From assembly GCA_001466705.2 (NCBI GenBank), contig LATX02000200.1, positions 186,001 through 250,000 of the forward strand: a DNA stretch of 64,000 bases, written 5' to 3'. Of the stretch, positions 9,232 through 19,277 are shown piece by piece. Source of the stretch: Moniliophthora roreri. Its lineage: Eukaryota > Basidiomycota > Agaricomycetes > Agaricales > Marasmiaceae. The notes under the pieces were generated by a model. That model was not told the DNA's origin. It saw nothing but the letters and a program-made list of their open reading frames with translations, and made no database searches. The translations under genes were made by a program, and so were the position numbers. Within the stretch, counting starts at the first letter, position 1. Each line of letters starts with the position of its first letter.

Positions 9232-12200
9232 CTACTTCCTAGTGCCTTTGGTAGGATGAACATATCCGCCGGCTGCAAGATCTGCTAGTAGCGCCTTGGT
9301 TCGGGTGGAGCAGCGTTGTTTCTTGCCGCTGCCTTGGACATCACTGTTCCCATCGTGGGCACATTTATTGCCAACGTTGGCAGCTTCTGAGAGAGCCTGG
9401 GCCGCATGTTTTGCCTTCTTTTTTGCCAAGGTAAGCTTACGCTTCTCTATGGGTGTCAGCTTCTGCACTTCATCACGAGCAGTACCTCCCTCTGAACCTC
9501 CAGATCCAGTAACAGGCTGCTCATTCTCCTTCTCGATAGTTGGTGCTCCCGGGTCATTGGCTGGAATGGGTGTGGGAAGTAGGGTATTGCAGACAGTGAG
9601 GCATGGCTGGGGCATTATGGTGTTGCCTGGGGCGATTGGGTTGAAAGCTGGGTTTGGTTGCTGAGGAGTGAGGGTGTTGCCCTCTGTGTTTGATGGATTT
9701 ACAGCGTTGCCAGGGGTTATTGAGTTAAAAGGTGTGTTCAGCTGCTGGGGAATCAGGGTGCTGTCCTGAATGTTCAATGGATTGCAGATGTTTTTGGTGA
9801 ATTCTGAAATCTGGTTAGCACATTATCTAAAGGGACAATAGAACTGAAAACACTACCTCTGAGCTCGGTTTCAACATCTGGCGGCAACTTCTGAGCTTCT
9901 AACAACTTCATATACTCTTCTTCCGACATATCCTTATAGGCCAAATTGAAGGCAGAGAAATCGAATAAAGGAGTAGAGGAGTCGACTGGACCATTGTTGA
10001 TGGAAAAAGAGTTGGAGACGGCAGGAGTGGGTGATGTTGGAGAGGTTTGTTGAGGAATGGACGATGTGGGAGAGGTCTGTTCAAGACCAATGGCCGTGGG
10101 TTGGGCTTGGGTAGTGTTGGGAAAGGTGGGGTTCTCGGGCTCGATGTTGGTAAAAGAGGTACTGGAATTAGCACCATTAGTGGGAGGGGCATCGATGTTG
10201 GGGTTAACGGCGTCTGTGCCAGTGACAGTGGCAGCAAAGCGAGCGACAACAGATTCTGATGCTGAGTCAGCAAAGCTGATGATATGCTCAGCATCCAGAG
10301 CATCGTCATTGCCATGGTCTTCCTCATCGTCGTCCACAATCCTGGACTGGCAGGTGGCCTTGGCTGCAACCAAAATTATGATTAAGAGTGTTATATTCAG
10401 CATCCTTACTCACAGAAGACGATGTTTGCATATTCATGGCACATAAGGTAGGGGTGCCAACGGCGCGGCTCAGCTCGCTTGCGGAGCCAGTTCCCAGCTC
10501 CGGCTCAGTTAGCAGCTCTGGAGCCGCTAAGCCAATGGCTTACAGGGTTTTTTTCTTTTTGGATGGGTTTGGTGACTCAGACACATCTGTGATGTCCTGG
10601 TTTGCTACTGGTTCATGCTGGAAGCAGGGTGAAGTCGGTGGGAGTGCATGAATCTGAGGAAAAATGACATCACCAGACTATATCCCCATGTCTTGCCCTG
10701 GGATCCTTTTTTTAGCCTCTGGAACCACGAAAAATGATGAATACATCATTCTAAGAGTTCAGAGGCTGAAATGAGGATACAGGTAGTGCAGAAGTGGGCA
10801 AAGTCCTGGTGATGCACAAATGAACAGGGAAAACACCTCGCCGAGACTCAGCAAGGCCACAAATGTCCAGAAAACACCTGGATATCTTGACCAGAGTCTC
10901 TGGGCACTGGTGGCTGGGGCCAGAAGCTTGGCACAACATTGGGGCAGGTAGTGGGTAATTGTGAGGTTCAAGAATGATGGCAGCTGGTGTAGACGAGGAC
11001 ATGAATGAGCAAGATACCTACTAGAGGTTGTAAGATCTCAAAAAAGATCAAAGAAGATTGAAAATAGCGGCACACCTAATACCCCATCTTCCTCACACTT
11101 CTTGCATCTCCATCCCACTTTTTTCTGCCCTTTGAGTGTAGCCTTACAATAGTCAAGTTAGTAAATGAATGTACAGAACTGAAAAAATGCATACCTTTGA
11201 ACATCTACACCCATGGCGCTGGTGGTAAGAGGTAGAGACCAGGTACAGCAGCCATGGGAATCCCCAATTTTCCCAGGTCACAGATCCCAGCTCTCCTCGT
11301 GTTTGGTCCAACCTATACCTTAATGTTTTACTACCGGAACCTACTCTTTCTGGTTAAACCTGTGGACTGAATAATTTATCGGCTCAGCTGTGGCTTAGCC
11401 ACTCGAAGCCACCCAGGAGCCGCTCACCTAAATGGCTTGACTGGAGCCGTTAAGGTGAGCGGCTCTGTCTGGCTCGGCTCCGGAGCTGCTTAGCCAGGGA
11501 GCGAGCCAGGCCATTGGCACCCCTAACATAAGGTGGGCTTGCGCAAGTTTGTCGGAGTTGAATTGATGAAGGGTCAGTCGAGTTCGAGCGTCTGGGATGA
11601 CAGAGGAGACACTGGAAAAAATGTCAGAATGTCAAACAGCACTGCATGTTTATGAACCTCTGAACGGAGATTTCCCCATTGGCCATTGGGCCATACATAG
11701 TGACTAAAACTCCAACTCTGAAGAACTTCGCAAGGCTATCAGCTAACGGTGGAATCACTAGATGGGCCTTCTTCCAATTACTGCCCAACAGACATTGGTG
11801 AGCGGGTAGACAATAGTGAAGGGGAAGAGTGCTCACTATCTGTACTTTTTAGCATCTGATGTCCACTTTCCAATATTCTTATACTCCTCCATTGCTGCAT
11901 CGTATTCTTTCTGAATCGAGCTAAGGACCTTCTCCTTGACTTCTGGCTCCTTGTCTCTTAGGCAGCGAGCTGTAAACCTATTCATCTCCCGAATCCATTC
12001 AGAGTCCAGTTTGGCCTTGACAAGCTGAGCCCAGAAGACGTCGAACTTCTCCTTAACTCGATCTTCATAGTACATTTGTTGATACATGTGGAGCTGTGAG
12101 GTTCTGTGCAATGTCGTAAGTGATAATCACAATCATTACTGAAGACAGTGCTTACCTATGTGGCAGGACCTTCATCAACTCTGTCATCACCTCCAAGACT

Positions 12201-12699
12201 TCTGAGGTCAAGTCCGAATCTCTCTTCTTCTGTCCGAAATGATTTCGAGCCCAGGAGGTGATATGCTGCGGGATATAGTCAGTTCAATATCAATAAGCAG
12301 AAACAGAAAGCTCACCTCACGATAGGATTTACTGGTGCCAGCACGACACTTCAGCTCTGCCGCCTGTTGCTCAAGAGGGAAGGATTCGATCGGCGCAGGT
12401 GTGTAATCCTTGCCCTCCTCTGGCAACTCCTTGTAAGTGAGATTGAATCCCCAGGTATCAGTCCACTCAGCCTCGACAACGTCATAATACTTCTCCTGGG
12501 ACTCATAGAACAAAGCTTCGTGCTTCAACAACAGGAGAAGCTTAGGTCCCTCTGCCCACGACTTACGACCAATCTTGGGCTTTTCCTCGCTGTCATTGGG
12601 TTTCTTCTTTCCTCCACTCTTCCTTGGTTTTGCGCTGCCATTGCCGATACATCCACCTCTCTGTGATCGAAGGTTGTTGTTTTTCTTTGGACTACTCAT
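9232..12699 (-). pseudogene. Agaricomycete accessory gene disrupted by a hAT insertion
   Basis: Seven exons (12699-12316, 12265-12156, 12103-11846, 11780-11658, 11611-10414 including the insertion, 10363-9857, 9803-9232) join in a single frame once the hAT element and one target copy are removed. I recognise it only as a large, uncharacterised family common in agaricomycete genomes and often near transposons. It has a basic N-terminus, a KIGRKSWAEGPKL motif, a YQQMYYEDRVKEKFDVFW segment and an IPPLADSLAKFF..GVLVTMYGP block. The C-terminal half is Ser/Thr/Pro-rich and ends in a Lys/Arg-rich tail. All introns are about 44-66 bp. The insertion lies in exon 5, so no full-length product is expected. 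It is divergent from the gene at 13102. Confidence 0.7.
10449..11525. mobile_element. Non-autonomous hAT-type element (1,077 bp)
   Basis: Terminal inverted repeats TAGGGGTGCCAACGGC (left) and its near-complement (right end GCCATTGGCACCCCTA) bound the element. A perfect 8-bp target duplication ACATAAGG lies at 10441-10448 and 11526-11533. An 8-bp duplication with TAGGGGTG-type ends is diagnostic of hAT. Both subterminal zones are rich in GGCTC motifs. I see no transposase, so it must depend on another copy. Confidence 0.9.
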
Positions 12700-13101
12700 A
12701 GCAAAAGGTATTGATGAATGAGAGTATAGTGGACTTTTTTAGACTGGAAGGGCGATGGGACACAATGTGAAGGGGTAACAGAGGTATCTAGTTTGAATTT
12801 CATCAGTTCGCATTTTCTATCCTCTCTTCAAGCACCAAAATTTCGTTGTAGGGCCTGAAATGAGATTAAAGAAAATTCACTTGACTCCCTCTATCACCGA
12901 GTGATCTCAGCCAAAGGCGCACATTCTCGAATATGGATCCAGCAAAATTTCGTTGGTTCAGGTAAAGTTTCCCTCGGGTCTCCATTCTATCACTGATCGG
13001 AATCTGAGCGCGAATCCAGGTATGTAAAATTGTTGTGCAAAGTGGTAGATATTGATTATCGAATTTGACAGCTGCCTTCGTTATTCTGACCCTCAACCCC
13101 C
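12700..13101. promoter_or_regulatory. Shared divergent promoter region
   Basis: This 400-bp interval separates the divergently transcribed accessory genes starting at 12699 (minus) and 13102 (plus). The region 12932-13071 also holds an ATG followed by possible GT..AG introns, so 5' untranslated or extra coding exons of the plus-strand gene may lie here. I found no clear TATA box. Confidence 0.4.
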
Positions 13102-14027
13102 ATGTACGACTTCAAAAAGCAGACCAATCTCAAGAATCAGGCAGAGGTTAGTATGTTACTTAATGTTTGACTATAGTACTCATACTCAATATTTAGGTGA
13201 CTCTCACTCCAGGCCGCCCGAAGATCTCAACGCCCTCCCAGCTATCAAAGGTATCTCTCTTCCTACTTATAGTACAACTGAGATACTAACTCCGAATCAG
13301 AAGCCTGTCATTATGCAGCAACAGGAACCAGCTGCCAGTGACAGTGAAGAGGAGCGAGAAGAGGTCCTCAGGCTCATCATTCCAAGTGCATTCTTTCTGT
13401 TGAATCAGAGTCGCAATCAGTTGATACACTCTGAAAAAGATATCCCTGAATATTATTATGAGTCCGTACCGGATGAGTCGATGGGCTTCAGAGATGCGAC
13501 AGGCTTCCCCGGAACAGGGAGCTGCTCTGGCACTGAGGCCGATAGGGATGACAGCATCTCTGGCTCTTGCTCCCCTATGGATACAGACACGGAAATGAAC
13601 GGTGACACCACCAATGCCGAATCTGACATTGAAAGCGATGCCAGCGATGCCAGTAGCTTCTGTTTGGACATCAAGGAGCAAGACCCTGTCAAAGCAATGA
13701 CCAAGATAGTCACTTGAGGTGAGCTTCTTAGTTCTTCATGTATAATGTTAGCTTATTATCGCTGTAGACTACCGTCTCTTCCTGCCTATGTTGTCTCCAA
13801 CATATCGGGAGCTTCGAGAGCATGGGCCCACAAAGTTTGACACTAAGCCGGCTAATATGAGTGATGAGGAGTGGAAATTAAAGCTCAGAGAGACATTCAA
13901 TAGGTGGTGGGCTGCCTACTACCAGGCTCATAAAGCGACATGGGCTAACAATCGCAAATCTCCTCTTGGAGATCAAGAGGATGATTCGGAACATTCCAGA
14001 GAGTTCTGGAGCAACGTTGACATTTAG
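13102..14027 (+). pseudogene. Acidic accessory protein gene with a premature TGA
   Basis: Exons 13102-13146, 13197-13250, 13301-13718 and 13768-14027 are separated by 49-50 bp GT..AG introns. The product is very acidic in the middle (SDSEEEREEVLRL, then ESDIESDASDASS). Its C-terminal exon reads ETFNRWWAAYYQAHKATW, a motif I associate with an agaricomycete-specific family. A TGA at 13715-13717 lies three bases before the last splice donor, and the last exon is in frame beyond it. A CGA to TGA change at a CpG would explain this. Either the protein ends there (shortened) or the gene is broken. The start is the first ATG that keeps frame through both small exons. Confidence 0.5.
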
Positions 14028-14081
14028 ATTTGATCCTTATGTATTGTAATCTGTCTTGTGCAACCATATTGATAGCTTGAC

Positions 14082-14123
14082 AAAAGAGGCCGTTTACTCT
14101 GACATAAAAATAAGGCCTCTTTT
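14082..14123 (+). terminator. Perfect 10-bp inverted repeat downstream of the gene
   Basis: AAAAGAGGCC at 14082-14091 pairs exactly with GGCCTCTTTT at 14114-14123 around a 22-nt loop, 55 bp after the stop of the upstream gene. It could be a 3' end hairpin or a tiny repeat relic. Its function is unknown. Confidence 0.4.
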
Positions 14124-14349
14124 AAAAACATCACAAAGCAGTTATAGATGATATCTTTCAGTCGACTCTATAATCTGTATGAACACTTACTGAGTAAAAC
14201 GAGACCAGCTGTGTCGAAGAAGGGCATATATCGCTGCAGGACAAACAGTACTTTCATCACGTCATAGGAGTCTACGATACATGATTCAATCAAAAACACT
14301 CATAGGCGACAATGCATGGGTTGAATTCGGCATTGGAGGAGGTGTCACT

Positions 14350-14569
14350 TGTCATGAAATAGTGTTTTTGCATCCTCAGACTTGTTTCGGCCTTTTTCTC
14401 ATATTACTCTCATATGTTTCCTCTCTTGGTTTCATCTCATATAAATTACCAACTCACATACATATTTCATATATAAAATACAAAATCTACTATAAAAACT
14501 GTACTTATTCTTTACTGATGGACAATTGATCTGACTTCTCATAATCTCCCAAATCACCAATTTACAACA
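14350..14569 (+). repeat. 5' LTR of the gag-only element
   Basis: Begins TGTCATGAAAT and ends ATTTACAACA. Compared with the 3' LTR, several CG dinucleotides are TG or CA here, in keeping with methylation-linked decay. Confidence 0.85.
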
Positions 14570-14599
14570 GGTTATGGGCCCCAGTTCAGCCTAAACCAC

Positions 14600-14760
14600 T
14601 GCATCACTTCTCTGACCTACCAACGACCACTGACCGACCCCAACCAACCCCAACCAACCCCAACCAACCCTGACCGACTGACTGACTGACGACCAACCCA
14701 GACTGACCCAGAAGACCACTGACCAACCCCGACCAACCCTGAAAGACCCTAAACGACCAA
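14600..14760. repeat. CCAACCCCAA-type microsatellite in the element leader
   Basis: Runs of CCAACCCCAA and GACTGACTGACT fill the space between the primer-site region and gag. It is low-complexity leader sequence, not coding. Confidence 0.6.
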
Positions 14761-14784
14761 TCTGACTATTTGAAATTGATGACA

Positions 14785-15624
14785 ATGGGAAATTCTGACA
14801 AAGACATTGTGAAAATGAAGGGAGAAGAGAATTACAGGGCATGGGAATACAGGACTAGGGTGGTGGTGTGAGCTGCAAACTTATTGGAGACATTGATGGG
14901 CGAAGACGAGAAACCAAATGGAGGACCGAGCAGCAAGACAGTGAAGGCTTGGAAGAATAGAAGAGATGCGGCCACAGAGATGCTGGTGAAATGTCTGGAG
15001 GATGAAGTGTTGACACACACCAAAGGATTTGATGAAGATCTAGCAGGACTTTGGGCTCATCTGACGGCAATATTTGGAGGGTCGGGAGTGGGTGCAGCTG
15101 TTAGGATGTGGAGGGAATTCTCGAATGTGAAATATAGAGGAGAGGAGATGACAATAGTAATGGAGCGGATCCGATCTCTGGCCAACGACCTCGAACAAAT
15201 CCATAATGACCGACCTAGCGACACACAGATCGTTGCCGTCATGCTAAATTCTATTGCGGAACACCCTGGCTTTGGCGATCTCATTACAAATCTGGAGTCA
15301 TTGAAGGATGAATTAGAAGTGGATGACGTCGAACTTAGGATTATATGAAAGGCAAAGAATTTAATGGATGATGGGCGTCCAGAGTCCGGAGGAGTACCAA
15401 CTATAATGGGACGCGACACTGTAGCACTTGCGGCTAATGCGAGGATGGTTCAATGTGAGAATCCAAAGTGCCGGCGCATGGGCCATACGATTGAGGAGTG
15501 TTTTAGGGAAGGAGGAAAGAAGGAGGGGCAGTACCCGGAGTGGTATCTCAGACTCAGAAGAAATGATGGCTCCACAACCCAGGCTATGCCAACTTCGAAT
15601 TTTGTAAATCATTATGCTATGTGA
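14785..15624 (+). pseudogene. Copia Gag protein, two in-frame TGA codons
   Basis: The 280-codon frame carries the UBN2-type Gag domain (LLETLMGEDEKPNGGPSSK through VMERIRSLANDLEQIHN) and a C-terminal CX4CX4HX4C zinc knuckle (CENPKCRRMGHTIEEC). TGA codons at 14869-14871 and 15346-15348 interrupt it. At the first, the copy at 4.9 kb has CGA (Arg), showing C-to-T loss at a CpG. The protein would coat element RNA in virus-like particles. It ends without a pol fusion. Confidence 0.8.
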
Positions 15625-15643
15625 GTCCTCGTCTGCGGGGGAG

Positions 15644-15862
15644 TGTCGTGAAATAGTGTTTTTGCATCCTTGGACTCGTTTTGGCCTTTTCTCATATTAC
15701 TCTCACATGTTTTGTCTCTTGGTTTCGTCTCATATAAATTACCAACTCACATACATATTTCATACATAAAATACAAAATCTACTATAAAAACTATACTTA
15801 TTCTTTACTGATGGACAATTGATCTGACTTCTCATAATCTTCCAAATCACCAATTTACGACA
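15644..15862 (+). repeat. 3' LTR of the gag-only element
   Basis: Begins TGTCGTGAAAT and ends ATTTACGACA, giving TGTCGT/ACGACA inverted ends. It lies 334 bp upstream of the borosin gene start. Confidence 0.85.
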
Positions 15863-16143
15863 GTATAGATTCTGGAACAAAATGACAGACAGAGTTATAG
15901 AGATTGCTTGCGTGGGCGCTATTGAAACTCCAAAGTGGAGTGGTCTCGCCTCTCAGTCGCCATTCAGACATGAGAATCAACTTGCAAAACCAGTTTAGCC
16001 GTTCGATTCCTATTATCGAGATTGCGCTGAAGTCTACCAGGTGTCATTTCGACCAGGGACTGATGTTCACGTGCAAGTCGGATTCTCTTGTAAGGCTCTT
16101 GTGGATGTTATCGTTCCGCATTCTTGTTTCTGTCCAGCGGACG

Positions 16144-16151
16144 GTATAAAA
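16144..16151 (+). promoter_or_regulatory. TATA box of the borosin gene
   Basis: TATAAAAA occurs about 50 bp before the ATG at 16197. No other core element was recognised. Confidence 0.5.
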
Positions 16152-16196
16152 AAACCTCGTTCCGAGCATCTGATACCCCGGTCATCGAATTTCACA

Positions 16197-17598
16197 ATGG
16201 CTTCCGAGATTGCAACTGCGACTGCTCTCTCTCACTCTACTGCTGCTGCCAACAAACAAGGCTCCTTGACCATAGCTGGTTCAGGAATAGCCAGCATCAG
16301 CCACATCACTCTCGAGACGCTCTCCTACATCAAGGAATCAGACAAGACCTTCTACCTCGTCTGCGACCCTCTCACTGAGGCATTCATCAAAGATAATAGC
16401 AGTGGCACGTGTGCCAACTTGTCCATTTACTACGACAAAGAAAAGGATCGTTATGACTCTTACATCCAGATGTGCGAGGAAAGTTTCCTTCCTACGTTCG
16501 CATCCGTACATTCCCAATGTGCTGACTTGTCGTTGACAGGTGATGTTGCAAGAAGTCCGAATGGGATACAATGTCTTGGGTGTCTTCTACGGCCACCCTG
16601 GCGTTTTCGTCAATCCTTCTCACAGAGCAATCGCTCTTGCGAGAGAAGAAGGCTTCAAAGCCAAGATGCTCGCTGGCGTGTCGGCCGAAGACTGCCTGTT
16701 CGCAGACCTCGAGTTTGATCCCGCAATTCTTGGTTGCATGACATGCGAAGCCAGCGAATGTCTCGCTCGGGACAGGCCATTCAATCCTTTCATCCACAAC
16801 ATCATCTGGCAGGTCGGAAGCATTGGTATAACCAACATGACCTTCAATGTAAGTTTATCGATAATCACTGAATTCATATAATTCATATAACTCACTTGTG
16901 TGATATTTTAGAACGACAAATTCTCTATTCTCGTCGACCGTCTGGAGAAAGACTTTGGACCCAACCACACAGTCGTGCACTATGTCGGTCGCGTCCTTCC
17001 ACAAGCAGTTTCGAAGATCGAGACCTTCACTGTTGGTGACCTTCGTAAGGTGGAAGTTCAGCGTCACTTTGACGCTGTCTCAACCCTCTACGTTCCCCCT
17101 CGCGACATGAGCCCCGTTGACCCAGGCATGGCCTCAAAGCTGGGGCCTGTCGGAGTCCGGACTGACGTAATTGAGGCGTTCCGCCCATCGCTGAAGTGGA
17201 GCGCACGGAACATTAACCACAAACTCTCCTATGCCTACAACCGCTATGAAAGCGATGTCGTTGAGAAATTGAAGGATCACGTGGTTCCCGAAGGACATCG
17301 GATTCTTCAGGGCTCGCCTGCGATGAAGACGTTCTTGACGGATTTGGCGCTGAAGCCTAGGCTCCTTGAAGAATACAGGGAGGACCCGGCAGCGGTGGTA
17401 GATCGAGTTGATGGCTTGACGGAGGATGAGAAGTACGGTTTGAAGTTGGGAACTGAAGGACCTGTATATGCTTTGATGTCGAAAACCACTGAAGATGTTT
17501 CGAGTGGTAAGCAGTTGTCAAGGAGCGACATTGCAGGTGGCAAACCCACGGCCTTCCTCAGCGCAGTTGTTATTGCTACCATTATCATTGCACTCTAG
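16197..17598 (+). CDS. Borosin precursor: self-acting peptide-backbone N-methyltransferase
   Basis: The gene encodes an OphMA-like fusion. A SAM-dependent tetrapyrrole-methylase-fold domain methylates backbone amides of its own C-terminal core peptide. Exons 16197-16478, 16540-16848 and 16912-17598 give about 425 residues (OphMA has 417). Visible family marks are [13 protein letters not shown] near residue 22, the catalytic Tyr/Arg/Tyr set in [13 protein letters not shown] (Tyr79, Arg85, Tyr89), [20 protein letters not shown], and [17 protein letters not shown]. The clasp-like helical region follows. The protein ends with a hydrophobic tail, [16 protein letters not shown], the probable core, with no follower. 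Intron 1 starts GA instead of GT (gaaagt), so its splicing is uncertain. No prolyl oligopeptidase macrocyclase is in the window. Family assignment is by recognition of these motifs. Confidence 0.93.
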
Positions 17599-19277
17599 TA
17601 AATCAGCCCTCCGAACTTAGCTACCCACCATCTGTGATTGATATTGTGTTGTATTTGTATCTCGGAAACGTTTTGCAAACCAAAATTTGATTCAAATCAT
17701 GCTTCTTCGTTAGGCAGGAGAACACAGTACCTTTCTCACCAGTGTAAACGAGCAAGGTATGAAAGGGACGTCTAATATACCAGCAATCCGTTTACTTGAG
17801 ATAACAAGCACCAGGACGTTGAACCGAATCCCTTCGCTCCCGTATGAACGCGATTTCGTCTTCTCCCAGTATAATTTGTTGCTGTACATCAGAGCCTAGG
17901 GGTCTGGATCTCTTCGGAATCAGGAAAAGGCAAGAGAAATTGGACCGATGGAAGGTGTAGGACTCGGTCCTGGTGGGAGTTGCGGAAGAGGAAATGTGAC
18001 ACGTGGCAACCACTTCTCACTCTTCTCACTTTGCGACATCATCTCTGTCGACGTGTTGGCCTCTAGCTTCCGCTCAACGCCATGGTCGCTTTCATCATTG
18101 GGAAGCGCTCTTTTCCTCTCGCTTCTTATTCTGTCTTGATCTTGCCTTTATCTTCTCTTTGTCACCCCCTGGTCTCCGGCTCAGGCTGACGACTAGATCG
18201 GCCTTCGTACCGGATCCCAAACCAGATTTTCGCCGATTCAAACCCATCATCCCGCTAAATGTTTCCTTGAGTAACTCTCTTTTCCTTGCACCGTCCACTG
18301 CCAGCTATAGTGACTTTACATCCAACCTTTTACCTTGGTCATTCCAACTACCGATTCAAGTTGTCTTTTCGTACTGATCAATCAAGGCTGCCCAATCCCA
18401 AGCAGGGAAGTATTTCGTATGGAGCCCAAGAAGCAAGTGCGTACTGAACAAGCCAATCTACGGAGGCTAATGATCGCAGAGCTTGGAGGCCAGGACGAAG
18501 ACGGCATAAGCGGAGGTACGAGGGGCCTTGACGGAAGAGAGGAGCCTTGAGAAGGTCGATACCAAAGTCGATTCTGCAAAGTCGGTAGATACTATTTGGC
18601 GAGTGGGTAAATGCTAGAGCCTAAACTTATCATTATCAGATCTACGCGTCCACGTCCCACTAGGATGCTCAAATCTGATCCTGAGGACAACTTGAGTCTG
18701 CTCCTGTATATTACTTATGCTTCCTCGCCAAGTACATGGCCTCATTCAACCCCATGCTGCTCCTCGGAATGGTTGCGGGGCTCTCTCTCTCTCTTCGACG
18801 CATAAGGCCGGTCCATCAAACGACTAGAAGATATGTTACTACTACCGTCGCTATGATCTTTTTCATGAAGTTATCCAAATTAGTTTCCTCTCGGAGTCCG
18901 GGCTACGCAATGCTCAAATGTCCTACTTTTCGGGCTACTGTTCCCTAACTTGACTACCAAATCCACATTATATCGCACTTCAGAGCTCTTCATCACCGTT
19001 CTCCTGCCGACCTTTGGGATGAGCAGAATTTGAATTTTGGCTCGAAGTGAACTGAGCCTTTGAGCTCGGATGTGCAGCGCTTGCTTTTTGGCGTCGACGA
19101 CAACAAGTTGAGTTGCTGTCAATTCCAGAACCTGACGGTGTATTCACCACGATATTTTGCACTTTCAATGATATAAGTAGTATGGGTTTGTACAAATACA
19201 TTACATCAAGTACATATACAATCTGTCTTTATATTAGTATTAACAAAACCAAGAAATCGAATCACCTCCGCGCGCCA
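17599..19277. other. Long gap with possible small unassigned gene
   Basis: I could not build a convincing gene. On the plus strand 18420-18550 encodes a short polar frame (MEPKKQVRTEQANLRRLM). Around 18730-18800 a hydrophobic segment (FNPMLLLGMVAGL) follows a possible 3' splice site at 18637. They might be exons of one small membrane protein, but frames and splice sites do not join cleanly. Confidence 0.25.

Larger units (their letters stand above)
14350..15862 (+). mobile_element. Gag-only LTR retroelement (TR-GAG-like, Copia family)
   Basis: Two LTRs (14350-14569 and 15644-15862) enclose 1.07 kb with only a gag frame. A primer-site-like GGTTATGGGCCC follows the left LTR. A polypurine tract (GCGGGGGAG) lies 11 bp after the gag stop and directly before the right LTR, so pol was never between them in this form. 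The LTRs differ at roughly 8 percent of positions, mostly transitions. Flanks show no matching target duplication (CACT versus GTAT), so the two ends may come from recombined copies. Confidence 0.8.

Noticed and set aside
10751..11002. Minus-strand frame inside the hAT element
   Set aside because: 83 codons with no transposase motif and no family recognised. Kept as non-coding element interior.
13286..13713. Minus-strand frames opposite the acidic accessory gene
   Set aside because: They mirror the Ser/Asp/Glu-rich coding strand and lack their own motifs or introns.
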